Below, in pieces: positions 11,281-21,737 of a stretch of DNA of 64,000 nt. The DNA lies in NCBI RefSeq assembly GCF_963924675.1, contig NC_089228.1, positions 92,348,894 to 92,412,893 on the forward strand. The letters run 5' to 3'. The position numbers and the translations under genes are program-made. Under the pieces are notes generated by a model that did no database searches, had not been told where the DNA came from, and saw nothing but the letters and a program-made list of their open reading frames with translations. Origin of the DNA: Phocoena phocoena (Eukaryota; Chordata; Mammalia; Artiodactyla; Phocoenidae). Every line of letters starts with the position of its first letter. The stretch's first letter is position 1.

Positions 11281-12135
11281 CCAATGTGTGTGGGTTTTTT
11301 CCCACACAACCAAGCAATACTCTGACACCAGCTGGGTGTCCTACAATTCAATTCAATTCAATTCTGATGCTATCTACCTGGAGATAATATCAGATCTCAC
11401 AGGGTCAGTCCTACAAGACTCCCCCTCTCCCACTTCACATGCAGTTGCAAGCCCAGCTTGTCACCTGTGCTTCTGACCAATTGGCTATATATCAGAGGTT
11501 CCAACAACCCCCCTCCTCGGGTTTGATTAATTTTCTAGAGTCACTCTCAGAACTCAGAGAAACATTTTACTTACTGGATTACTGTACCAGCTTATTATAG
11601 AAGGATATAACTCACGAAGAGCCAGATGGAAGAGATGCATAGGGCAAGGTATGTGGGAAGGGGCTCAGAGCTTCCATGCCATCTCAGAGTGTGTCACACT
11701 TCCAGCATCTCCATATGTTTACCATGTTGGAAGCTCTCAAACTCCACCCTTTGGGATTTTTTTATTTTTTATTTTTATTTTTTTACCCTTTGGGACTTTT
11801 AAGGAGGTTTCATTACATAGGTATGATTGATTAAATCATTGGCCATTGGTGACTGAACTCAATCTCCAGCCCCTGTCCCCTCCAGGAGGTCTGGGGGTGG
11901 GACTGAAGTTTCAGTTCTAACCATTTCCAACCTTCTAACCATTTGGTTGGTTCCCCAGGAAACCAGTCCCAGCCTAGGTTACCTTGGGCTTTCCAAAAGT
12001 CACCTAAATAACGTAACAAAAGACACCTTTATGTCTCTCATCATTTAAGAAATTCCAAGCGTTTTAGAAACTGTGCCAGGAACAGGGCAAAGACCAAATA
12101 TATATATATATCTTATTATAAATCAAAATATCACA
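11281..12135 (-). mobile_element. Solo LTR of an endogenous retrovirus, antisense, inside L1
   Basis: The host L1 word 'gtcttt' is repeated on both sides (11275-11280 and 12136-12141), and the L1 resumes after it, which marks this block as an insertion. On the minus strand it starts 'tgtgat' and carries LTR-like features, including a possible poly(A) signal 'ataataagctgg' near 11593. Left end 'ccaatgtgtgtggg' does not give a clean CA end, so the exact border is uncertain. No internal viral genes. Family not named. Confidence 0.65.
11757..11784 (-). mobile_element. Tail-only retroposon insertion, 28 bp of T/A
   Basis: A T-rich 28-bp block lies between perfect 11-bp direct repeats accctttggga at 11746-11756 and 11785-11795. 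This looks like an L1-mediated insertion so 5'-truncated that only the reversed A tail entered. It lies inside the LTR at 11281-12135. Confidence 0.7.
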
Positions 12136-12275
12136 GTCTTTAATCCATTTCAAGTTAATTTTTGTGAGTGGTCTAAGATAGAGGTCTAATTTCATTCTTC
12201 TATATGTGGTTTCCCAATTCTCCCAACACGATTTATTGAAGAGATTTCCTTTCCCCACTGAATTTTCTTGGCTTC

Positions 12276-13024
12276 TAAACAGCAGCTTTTCATGCCTCAG
12301 GGTCCAGAAGGGGAAGCCAGTTGAAATTAATGGATGGGGGACATTGTTTTTTCTGCAGATACAAAAGATGCTCCCCCAAGGGAGGTGCTGGCATTTGACA
12401 TTAGTAAAGAAAGCCTAACTATTCTGTGACTACTCTTCTTATTGAACTCCTCAGTTTCAAGGGCCCCTCATCACTGGGCCCAAGTCTTGGGAGTAGCTTT
12501 GAGTAAGTGGTATAGCAAGAGCTTAATTAAACTTGTGTGGTCATGACCCGTGTCTGTGTTACCCAAGTTCAGTCAAGGAATAAATCTGCTGTAAGGCTGT
12601 GGACAGCAAAATGAAGGCTTTTTCTACGGGGCTAGAATGTATGGGTCAGAGCAGCTCATCTCATTGGCTTAACTGATTCAGATGTCTATAAGGCTGACCC
12701 CAACAGCTGTGTGGAAATTGGCTGGTTGCATGTCAACAAAATGAGCAGTTCAGGTACTTAATAGATTTCTTCCTGAAAACGTTATCTTTGTATCTTAAGA
12801 GCCTAACACACTGTCTGGCACAGCATGGCTGCTCCGTAAATATTTGTGGAATGAATGAGCTCTAAGAAGTCTCAGACAAAGCAACTTAGTTCCATCCATC
12901 CTCACTACCTGCTGTGCTAAAAGTCTCCTTGGCTGATTCCATATGACACTTAGGAGACCTGTCTTGTTTTCTTATATTGCATTTCATCAGCTTCTATGAG
13001 ATTCAAAGAAAAGAAGTTGAAATA
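12276..13024. other. Non-coding stretch with a MIR/L2-like tail
   Basis: Near 12790-12865, 'gtctggcacagcatgg' plus 'taaatatttgtggaatgaatg' resembles a MIR/L2 3' end in sense orientation. The rest is unassigned. Confidence 0.4.
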
Positions 13025-13150
13025 GTTCTTCAGCAAATATTTATGGAAACCTACCATGTTCAAGGCACTGTTGGAAAAATAAAACTGTAAGATAGTCTTT
13101 TCCCTACAATAGCTTACAGCCTTAAAGAGGAGATATGTACACACAAATAC
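13025..13150 (-). repeat. L2-type tail fragment, antisense
   Basis: 'cagcaaatatttatgg' then 'ttcaaggcactgttgg' and 'agcttacagccttaaagag' follow the order of a reversed L2 end. Diverged. Confidence 0.45.
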
Positions 13151-13369
13151 ATTCTCAGAATTATAGATCTCTAACTAATAAATGCATTCATATGCAATTG
13201 TATGCCCGAAACTTATATACGTGGTATGAAATAAGTCCCTCTTTGGTTTGATGCTTCATTTTGTTTAATGCTAAGATCTAAAATGACTCTAAGCCCTCCC
13301 TGGCTATAAGTGACCGTCTTTTCCCTTACTAAGTACTTCTAAAAAAGCTCTGGAGTTTCTGTGCTGGGT

Positions 13370-14295
13370 AGTCTCCATTTGCCTCTCCTCCTATTCTCCT
13401 CTTCATCTGCCTGCTCTGAGCCCCAGGAGGCTGCCCTACACCACTGACTGTATCACTCAGACTCCAAGGTCCACTGGCTTTCGGTTGGGTTGGGCCAATG
13501 GAATGCAGTGGCAGAAGATGGGTGTGCAGAGAGAAAGAATGGGGTGTTTATTCACTCCTCTTCCTCTCTGCCTGAGAGCTGTTCTGATAGCAGCTGTACC
13601 TCTCTCGACCACAGATCCTTTCTCAAGACTCGCTACTCCAGCTCATGCAAGGCTCTGAGAACACTATTCATCCTTTGCCTCTGTCATGGTTAATTTCACA
13701 TGTCAATTTGATGAGGCCGTGGGGTGCCCAAATATCTGGTTAAGCATTATTTCTGAGTGTGTCTGTGAGAATGTTTCTGGATGAGATTACCATTTGAATC
13801 AGTAGATTAAGTAAAACAGATTGCCCTCCAGAGTGTGGCCTCATCCAATCTTTTGATGGCTAGGATAAAAGTCTGAGGTAAGAGAAAATTATTTCTATCT
13901 GACTGTCTTTGGACTCACACTCAGGCTGGAACTTACACCATTGGCTCTCCTGCTTCTCAGGCCTTCAGACTCAGTCTAGGACTCGGACTGGAACTCAGAC
14001 CCACCAGCTCTCCTGGATTTCCAGCTTGCCGATTGCAGATCCTGTAGCTTCTTAAACTCCATAATTGCGTGAGCCAATTCCGTACAATACATACATATAT
14101 ATCCTTTTGGTTCTGTTTCTCTGTCTAATTTTTTCTCCTGACTAAGACACTCCTTCACATCTAGAGATGGAAACAGCTTCCTAGTGTTGTCAGCCTCTGG
14201 GTGCTTCAACATTGCTTGTTGGTAGCTTTAGCCCTGCCCATACCTCTGTAAATTGTCCCTTCAGTAAAGTTTCTCAGAATCTTGGTTGAGTGTGC
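13370..14295 (+). repeat. Ancient LTR-like repeat, split by a later LTR
   Basis: 13370-13683 ('ttgggccaatgg', 'ggcagaagatggg') and 14150-14295 ('ttcaacattgcttgttgg', 'cctctgtaaattgtcc') are two halves of one old repeat. A second copy lies at 27275-27730. The halves are separated by the LTR at 13684-14149. Family name not known to me. Confidence 0.55.
13684..14149 (+). mobile_element. LTR, copy 1 of a family present 3-4 times here
   Basis: Starts near 'catggttaatttcacatgtc' and ends 'ctgactaagaca'. It shares segment order with 29592-30062 and, reversed, 36947-37425: 'atgtttctggatgagatta', 'ttgaatcagtagatta', 'ggctctcctgcttctcagg', 'gagccaattccgta'. TG...CA ends and a length near 470 bp suggest a solo LTR of an old ERVL/MaLR-like or class I retrovirus. 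No coding. Confidence 0.65.
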
Positions 14296-15482
14296 ATCTG
14301 TTTCCTGCCAGAAGCCTGAATGACACCGTTGCTCAGAACTGTCTTCTCATTTACTCTACCAGCTGGGAGGACACAGGAGTTCAGATCCCCCGAGGTACCT
14401 TAAGGCCGCTCCAAAGCTGCTGGTCTCCAGACACTCCCACCCACTGATCTAGGTTTATTCGGCAATGACCATCTCCCTCCCTCAAGTGAAGACTTTGTGT
14501 TATCTAGAAAATGAAGAATTTGGATACTTCATCTAATACAATGGAATTCTGTAATATGGAAGAGCTAGAGAAGCATCTGATGTGTTAAGATTTTATTCTA
14601 TTTAAATACAGAATGATAACAGGTTACTCATGTTCAGGGTTGCTTACTCTGTCTTAATCTTTCATGAAAATAAGATGGTAAAATGAAAGACCATAAGAGG
14701 TAGCTGAAATAATCCTTTTTTTTTTTTTTTTTTAACTGTGTCTTAGGTACATTATGGGTCAAACAGGCTTTGGTCGTTTGGTTTTATATTCCAGCCATTT
14801 TCAATACAGTTATTTATTGAAGACAACATGTCCTTTTTTCCAAAAAGCTGACTTTCATACTTTCGTCATGAAAATTTTCTTGTATCACAATTATTCGTCT
14901 GTATATCCAGAGTAGTATACTTGTTCTCATAGCAAGACCTTATCTTATTTATCATTTTATCTCCAAAGCTATAGCCGTGCTACTACATAAGCATTTATTA
15001 AATGAATGAATGAAAGAATGAATAAATGACAATGAACCTTGAAATGTAACTAATTTGTAAATTGAGAACTGTGAAGCTGGAGTGGCACAGGGTAACGCCA
15101 TGGATTTTTCTCTCCTTGCTATGAAGGGTCCTGCCCCTCACCTCTTTCCACGTTATTTCCTACCTATTGTGTGTTGCACTCCTCTGAAATTGATTAGCAG
15201 CCTATGAAATTACCCAAAAATTCTGTGGCTGGCAAACTGCCTTTTACCAGTATAAGTCAAATTTGCCACTTTCAAATCCTCACCTATGAGAATATGATTC
15301 ACAATATATCCCCTCTATTCTCCAAACTTCAGACTCATGTACCACAGAGAAATCTTTATTTCCCTCATTCTGATTATTTATTATATAGCAGCAAATTTAT
15401 AACTCAGTGATGGACCTAAGAATTTTAAGCCCCTGAGCAAACTTGTAAACTTTCCTTATCCCTTGCAATGCAGGGCTACTCT
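14296..15482. other. Non-coding stretch
   Basis: No gene seen. An uninterrupted T run lies near 14717-14734, and a MIR/L2-like tail with 'aaatgaatgaatg' near 14985-15035. Otherwise unassigned. Confidence 0.45.
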
Positions 15483-15486
15483 TGTT

Positions 15487-15552
<66 letters not shown>

Positions 15553-15680
15553 TACACACACCCATATACATATCCTATATATGTAATTTATTTATATTTA
15601 GTTATATATAATATATATTTATTATATATAATATGTACATATTATTTAAATATATATCTAAGTATATTAATTAATTAAAG
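15483..15680. repeat. Compound (TA)n/(CA)n microsatellite with AT-rich flank
   Basis: TA repeats up to about 15530 change into about ten CA units (to about 15552), then into irregular TATA-rich sequence to 15680. Expected to be length-polymorphic. Confidence 0.9.
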
Positions 15681-15924
15681 GGAGAAAATGGCAGTAACCT
15701 CTTTCCTCATTTTTGTGTTTTCCCCATGCAAAAGTATCAGAGTAATTAACCCTCAGCAGGCTGAACAACCTATGCACCATCATTTGCTACACCTTTGGCT
15801 TATAGAGTTCAGCAGAAGTGGATGTTTGCTCAGTCTTAGGTAGAGATGCAGAGAATTCTAACAATTCTCCAGCGCTACCTCTTGTTGACTTAGAATTACT
15901 TTCAAGTATTAGTAGTCGTATGTA

Positions 15925-16200
15925 AATTATAAAATGTCAGTGGCTTAACACAATAGGAGTTAATTTCTACATGTTTAACAGTCCAGTGAAGATTTCCTGG
16001 TGGGTAGACAGGTTTCACCCAGTGGTGATTGAGGGGGCCCAGGCTCCTTCCATATCATGGCTCTTCCATCCAGGAGGGCCTGAGTCCTTGGAAACCAACA
16101 GCCAACTGGAAAAGAGCAAGAAGAGTGTTCCCTGAGAGGTTCTAGTTCACACTTCACTACAAAGAGCTCAGCCATTTGGCTGCTCCGAAACCCAAAGACG
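15925..16200 (+). repeat. Ancient MER-class repeat, 5' part
   Basis: 'gtggcttaacacaatagg', 'caggctccttccatatc' and 'atggctcttccatcc' follow the order of an old repeat whose 3' portion I also see near 38895-39095. Family not named. Confidence 0.4.
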
Positions 16201-16442
16201 CTACTGCTTAGTGACAATTATACAATGGGAAATAAGGACACAGATATTTCTGTGAGCAAAGAGCTGACTCTGCCACAGGAAGCATGGGCACAGGGGATAT
16301 AATCCCAAATAGAATTTTTCTGTGGATTTAGAGTGAGGGAAGAGGCGGGAGTTGAATCTGAAACTCCGAGTGGGAGCTATCTTCAGCACTTGTCCCTTCA
16401 GTAATAGGGAAGAACCTTTATAGTCTATTACAAGTTACTCAC

Positions 16443-16877
16443 TGAAGGGATGTTTCCTATAAGCTAGAATTATACATAATGGCCCATCTCTGGGAACCCT
16501 GCCTCCCAGGTAATGAATATAAAGCTGAAAAACCTTTGTTTAGCTCACAGGAAACATCCTGACCAGACACCCCACCCCCCAACCCCCCGCAAAGCCCCCC
16601 ACCCTCACCCCACCCCCGTGAAGGACTGCAAGCAGGAAGAAATTAACACATCCCCTCTGGAGGCTACCTGGAACTAGGAAATGTTTTACTTTACTCCCTC
16701 CCCTTTTAGTATAAAAGAAGCCTGCGTTCTAACTCAGGCAAGATGGTTCCTTGGAACACGAGTCCACCATTTTCTCGGTCTGCCGGCTCTCTGAATTCCT
16801 GGCCTCAACAATTCATCTCTCGATTTATTGGCCTGTCGTGCAGCGAACAGTACAGGTGAGTTTAGATTCGGTAATGA
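16443..16877 (+). mobile_element. 5' LTR of a class I (gammaretrovirus-like) endogenous retrovirus
   Basis: About 435 bp beginning TGAAGGGA. It contains a C-rich U3 tract (16568-16618), a TATA box 'tataaaag' at 16710-16717, and an R/U5 segment 'gtccaccattttctcggtc' before an end near 'gattcggtaatga'. The poly(A) signal is not intact. It is followed by a retroviral leader and gag-like sequence, so this is a 5' LTR rather than a solo LTR. No 3' LTR is seen in the window. Boundaries are approximate. Confidence 0.7.
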
Positions 16878-17619
16878 GTTTTCAAGCAGCTAGCCAGCAG
16901 CCTTGCTGTTCGTGGCCTGCTGGCCCCAGTTGGGGAGTTTTCGGCTAAGGCGTTAGCAGCTGCCGCAGGCCACTTGTCCTGGGCTCTTTCCTTCAAAATT
17001 CCCCAAATCAGTGCTTCTCTGGTGGCACAGTGGTTGAGAGTTCGCCTGCCGATGCAGGGGACGCGGGTTCGTGCTCCGGTCCGGGAAGATCCCACATGCC
17101 GTGGAGCGGCGGGGCCCGTGAGCCATGGCCGCTGAGTCTGCACGTCCGGAGCCTGTGCTCCGCAACGGGAGAGGCCACAACAGTGAGAGAGAGTCCCGCG
17201 TACCGCAAAACAAAACAAAAACAAAATTCCCCAAAGCAGCCCCCGCTTCCCCAGCGCTTGGCAGTTGGAGGAAGGAATCGACATTTGGGAGCTGACAGTC
17301 TCCATACAGAAGGGTAAGTCGCTCTGGTGTGTACAGCCAGAAACTTTTTCCTCTCTGTTTGGGGCTTTTTCTGCAGAATAAGCCAGTTTGTTTGGGGTAC
17401 CCTGTTGGATAGGGGAAATAGTTGCATTTTCTCTTCGTTTGGGGCTTTTTCTCTGGAATAAGCCAATTTGTTTTGTATTTGAGTGGGGTACCCTGTTGGA
17501 AAGAGGAAAGAGTTGTTGGACTTCTACCTGATTTTTGAACTGGTTTGTTTGTTTCTTTGGATGCTAGCATTTGTGTGTGCCACTTGTATTTTGTTTGTCT
17601 TGAATTTCTGTCTTTAAAA
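16878..17619 (+). mobile_element. Endogenous retrovirus leader, with splice-donor-like site and 80-bp tandem repeat
   Basis: This segment separates the LTR from the gag-like start. It holds a donor-like 'gggtaagt' (GT at 17314), matching the usual place of a retroviral major splice donor. Two units starting at 17357 and 17437, both 'gtttggggctttttct', form an 80-bp tandem repeat that also shares 'ggggtaccctgttgga'. A CHR-2 SINE interrupts it at 17011-17221. No recognisable primer-binding site survives. Confidence 0.6.
17011..17221 (+). mobile_element. CHR-2 type SINE inside the retroviral leader, sense
   Basis: The head is 'gtgcttctctggtggcacag' and the tail is AC-rich ('caaaacaaaaac'). A 17-bp TSD with one mismatch, caaaattccccaaa(t/g)ca, lies at 16994-17010 and 17222-17238. 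The insertion is younger than the provirus. It also causes the 150-205 codon minus-strand frames seen across 16862-17570, which are not genes. Confidence 0.94.
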
Positions 17620-17760
17620 ATGGGAAATGTTTCAACTATCCCTAAACAAAGTCCTCTGAGGTGCGTTTTGGATAAGTGATCTGATTACAGCTGAGAGGAG
17701 GGTGATATCTTATTGAAACAACGTGTGGCCACACTACCTGTTAGGATCTCTGCAAGGGGT
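17620..17760 (+). pseudogene. Broken retroviral gag start (matrix N-terminal region)
   Basis: An ATG at 17620 opens with Met-Gly-Asn, the type of N-terminus that is myristoylated in retroviral matrix proteins. The frame stops after 19 codons (TGA at 17677). A Trp-Pro-His-Tyr-Leu motif typical of class I matrix regions then appears at 17726-17740 in the +1 frame. Premature stop and frameshift together mean no Gag can be made. The region is linked to the LTR and leader at its left. The matching later part of the matrix region appears only from about 19850. Confidence 0.6.
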
Positions 17761-19845
17761 TTAGAAAGGGTTGTCCTGGGACCGTGTGCACCATGTACTA
17801 CTACCCTTGATGTGTTAATTACATTGTGATCTCCTGTGTCGTTGGTATATGTAAGACCCCAAGACCAAACTTGAGGGTTTATTTAGGATTTTCTGTTTGT
17901 CCTTTTGGGTTTTTCATTTCATTTTGTTTGGTACTGTTTCTCCATTTATAGCCAAAGCAGCTTTGTGATATTTAAAACTTTTACTGATGTCAAATGGAGG
18001 AAAGGAACAGGAAAACAAAACAAAACGAAACACTTTCTGTTCTTAGCCTAGAGGGGACATTCCCAGGAAGAAGAGGAAGGTTCCACTTGGTTCCTAAAAT
18101 CACCAAAAGCTGCAAATAGACATAAAAGTCTTTTCCATAAATATTAGTAAAAACGCTTTAGTGATCTAGGCAAGTGACCTTGACTTGTCCCATCTGCCAG
18201 AAAGAAACCCAATTTGAATCCAACTTCTTTTGTAACTGATGGGTTTTACATTGTTGTAGCTGACTCATGGCTGGAATTTTGGAATGGAAACTGTGAGGTC
18301 CCTGTGTTTGTTTGTACGTGTGTTATAGATGTGTGGCATCACCAAAGTTAATGTGTAAAAGAGGTCTATTTAATTAGCTTAAAGGAAACTAAGCCCTTAT
18401 ATAAACATTCAAATATAAAAGAAACAGGCCAGAATGAATTTTGCGTTCATGTGATCTAGGAAATATTCAGTATTGAATTAATATCTGGTATTAAAGTTAG
18501 TTTAAGTTGGTTGGTGTGATTAATATGGACGTGTCTTTACAGTCCTCAGCATTAAATAGAATGCTTTTATTGTACCTAGTTTACTAGAAATCAAATAAGA
18601 CCTTATTATTCCTGTTAGAGCAAGAAAAATAATATGACAAAGCTTTTAAGTAAATAAAATAGAGGTAAATGAGGTGTAAGAGTTTTACTCCATAGGAATA
18701 ATTATGTCTTGGGAATGTCTTGAATGTCTGTCTAAAATAGTCTCTCCCGATTTTTGTAACTTTAAACTAAGTTGAATGAAGAGAATTCATTGACTATCTG
18801 GGTCATTTTAAATAGAATAAAATATTAGAACATTAATTGCTGGGCAGGTCCAAGTTTTCCTACCTTTGCCTTCCTAGGAGAGGAAGACTTAGGCATAACT
18901 TTGTCAATCAGGAAATGCTGGTATGACAAACAGTTGACAATTACTTGCTCCTTGGTTTTCACTAGAGATTAAGGTTTTAAGGTTAAGAATTATAAGAGAA
19001 ACATTTCAGTATGCAGAGATGTAGAATGTGTGTTTTCAGTGAAGAAGGTATGAGGAATGAAAATGCATTTTGTTAAAGGGAAAAAGGTGGTATTGTCCTA
19101 GAGCTGGTTGTTTCTGAGGGGAAGAGAAAGTGAGAGACAGATAAATATGGATACAGAAAGTTATGGAAGGTTTGTGGAAGAGGCACACAGAGTTTTGTCA
19201 TGGTCAGGATTGGCTAAGATAAGATTGAACTTAATTAAGAAAATGAATTTTAAAGGTAAAGTGGTACAAAGCCTGAATTTGATTCTCTAAGAGGACGAAG
19301 TTCTTTAAATATTGAACTGCTTTTGATAACTATGAGTTTCTTTAAGTGATCTGTATTTGCCTTTGTGATCTTTTATTATCACTGGTTAAAACGTTTTGAA
19401 ATTTTTGACAAAATTCCCAAAGATCAAATTCTAAATGAAGTTCATTTGACCTCTATCTGCCTTTGGGGTTTTCCAAAGGGTCCCTGAAACACCTCAAATT
19501 ATTTCCTCTCTCTCCATCTGAGAGAGAGTAATATTAAACTAGGCTTATTTGGTATGTTAACTCACGTGAGAAGCATTGTCAAATAAATGGTGATAACACT
19601 TCTTAGGCTGTATCATATGGGTAAAATGTTATTAATATACACGTTCTAGAAATTATATGGAACTCCTAAAATTCTGGTATATCTGGTAAATGACATCAGT
19701 CATAATTTTAGTAATTAAATTGTATGTCGCAGCAGTAACCAGTTTTCTTTTCAGCTGCATTGTATTCCCAGTTGGTTGATGCCAAAGCAAAAAGGCATCA
19801 TTTTAATGGTTTTACAGTGGCTTTTGAATGACTCTACATCCATTT
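17761..19845. other. AT-rich non-coding block of about 2.1 kb separating two gag pieces
   Basis: No coding frame, named repeat or RNA recognised. The gag-like sequence on its left and right appears to be neighbouring parts of one domain, so this block is probably an insertion or an internal non-coding segment of an unusual provirus. Its short frames carry no motif. No target duplication could be identified by eye. Confidence 0.45.
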
Positions 19846-19849
19846 TGTG

Positions 19850-20447
19850 AAGAAGCAGGGAAGAATGATGAAATCCTTTATGTGCAAGCGTTTGTGCTAT
19901 TACATCAGAGAAAATAAGAAAAGGAAGAGAATGAGAGTGAGGATATGTCGTTTCAAACCTTAACTCCTCCAGCTGAGGTAGCTGTTCCAGCCTCTCTGGC
20001 CATTATGCCAAGATATCCATCCCTTCCACCACCTCTTGTTCCTATGCAGCCCCAATTCCTGACACTGGGACTCAGGACTTGCCCTCCTTCTCAGGATCAA
20101 GTAGAAGAACCTATGTTAGTTTCTGGGGCACAGGGACTTGGTCTGGTATCGCCATCTAAGACCCTATAGGGCACCCAATTTGGGCCAGGAGCCACTTCCA
20201 GGGCAGGGCAATTTCTATTTTATTATCGCATATGGGGGGCTAAATGCAAACGACCGACCAGCTGGATTTCTCAGACTTTTTTTTTTCGTGGAAAGGCATT
20301 TTATTTTAAACATAGCAGTGCATACATGTCAATCCCAAACTCCCAATCTATCCCTCTCCCTTCCCCTTCCCCACTGGTAACTAAAAGTTCATTCTCTAAG
20401 TCTCAGACTTGTTTAATTGGAAAGATCGCAACCCTGCTTTATGGGAC
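19850..20447 (+). pseudogene. Broken retroviral gag, later matrix, proline-rich and capsid-start region
   Basis: In the frame of 19867 a gag-like segment including Tyr-Val-Gln-Ala-Phe is seen (near 19879), closed by a TAA. The 75-codon frame 19945-20169 is rich in Pro, with a Pro-Pro-Pro cluster, like the linker between matrix and capsid of class I Gag proteins. Capsid-start-like sequence follows, in shifted frames, and continues after the L1 stub at 20279-20400 with a Phe-Asn-Trp-Lys motif (20412-20423). Stops, frameshifts and the L1 insertion make it non-functional. No pol or env was recognised downstream; the sequence runs into an MLT1-like LTR end instead. Confidence 0.6.
20279..20400 (-). 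mobile_element. Short L1 stub lacking its usual 3' end, inside gag remnant
   Basis: T-rich start, then reversed L1 3' UTR-like sequence ('acatagcagtgcatacatg', 'tcaatcccaaactccc'). A perfect 10-bp TSD tctcagactt lies at 20269-20278 and 20401-20410. The roughly 150 bp normally present between this UTR segment and the tail (compare 25104-25300) is missing. Confidence 0.8.
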
Positions 20448-20449
20448 TT

Positions 20450-20556
20450 GAGACCCATTTCAGACTTCTGACCTCGAGAAATGTAAGAGAATAAGTTTGT
20501 ATTTTAAGTAATTAAGTTTGTGGTAATTTGTTATACGACAATAGGAAACTAATACA
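20450..20556 (+). mobile_element. MLT1-like LTR 3' end
   Basis: 'cagacttctgacctcgag' and 'aagtttgtggtaatttg', ending 'ggaaactaataca', follow the 3' end of the MLT1/MaLR LTR group. Only the last 100 or so bases are present, directly abutting gag-like sequence, so this is a recombination or deletion junction. Confidence 0.65.
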
Positions 20557-21737
20557 GCTAGTAAATGGTAAATAGCAGCTTTCTAATAGCTGCTTGAATA
20601 TCATTTTAGAATGAGCTCAGCATGGGTCTGAAGAAAATGGACCCTGTTCTTCGTGGCCTTTTATAGAGGAAAGAGAGGAAGCTAGTTTACCAAATGGTTC
20701 TTTCAAAAATAGGTTTAGGGGACCAGGGGCAGGGTTTATGCAGGGGGATAGAGAGTAGGTCTCTTGCAATTCCAGAAACATTGAGTTTAGGAAAAGAAGT
20801 AGGTTCCATAGAGTTTGCTCCTTTTTTAGAGACAAGAGGGTTAAGAGGCAGACGCGCTGTCTTGACTAGCTGAATTAACCATCTAGAATAAACAAAGCTC
20901 TACTCTTGAGCTCTTTAACCACTTTTTATAGAGCATATGTGGCTTACCAGTCCCGTCTTCATCTCCTGCTGTTTTTAATGGAAAAATCACTTCCAGACAC
21001 CCGGTTGTTAGTAGGGTCCCATGCTTGGAGAAGACTGGGGATTACCATTTATTAAAACTTTTTGGTTGACCTCCTGCAACTTTGTCAGCCTATGAGCATA
21101 CAAGCTTTGCAAACTGAGATGATCTTACCCAGACTACAAATGCCTTTAAAAAAAACACTCAGATCAAGCGTCGCTTCTTTTTCAGACTACTCTCTATGGT
21201 AGACAATGACAGCTATTGGTTGTGAACTTCCCAACAAGATTTCTTCTCTCATCCTCTTATCAGAGCCTGCCTCCCAACAACAGGTGTAGGAAGGTGAACC
21301 AAGCTTGACTGATCGGCGTCCCTCCCTGGGACTGATATATAGACACTGGAATTGCTGGCAGTGACAATCCCAATCTGGGGTTATCTTCCCACCATGTTAG
21401 TTGAGACTGTCCTGAGAATAACTCTGTACAGAGACTGGTATAAATGAGAAAAACAGAGCAGAACAACACTGTGACCTATGGCATTGAGTCCCAAGTGTTA
21501 ATCTCTACATCCCTATCCTATCGATTTCTCTTCAACCTTGTGAGCTCCGTGTTCTTTTCAGCTGCATAAGCCAATTCATTCCCTTTTTGCTTCAGTTAGT
21601 TTGAATTGTGTTTCTGATTCTTTTGACAACTAAATGAGCACTTCTCGTCACATTAGAAAATATGTCAGTGTATAAAGGTTAAATTCTATTTCAGTGAATT
21701 CCAGAGAACCTATTTTGTCATTGGAGAGCATACTTTT
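20557..21737. other. Non-coding stretch
   Basis: No gene or confident repeat. 21500-21600 has a faint LTR-end look ('agctgcataagccaattcat') but is too diverged to assign. Confidence 0.45.

Larger units (their letters stand above)
9885..12275 (-). mobile_element. Old L1 (L1MA-like), antisense, split by two later insertions
   Basis: From 'ttgagatataattgacata' (3' UTR) through reversed ORF2 ('cattcccaccaacagtg', 'accccttatcagata', 'attgccaagaccagtgtc') the order follows L1MA. The copy is cut by a CHR-2 at 10424-10639 and by an LTR at 11281-12135. L1 sequence resumes exactly at 'gtctttaatcc' (12136) and fades by about 12275. Frames are shattered. Confidence 0.88.

Noticed and set aside
15463..15678. 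71-codon Tyr/Ile/Thr/His-rich frame
   Set aside because: Translation of a TA/CA microsatellite.
16862..17570. Minus-strand frames of 147-205 codons
   Set aside because: They run through a CHR-2 SINE and retroviral leader sequence; no domain, and the SINE part is shared with eight other loci.
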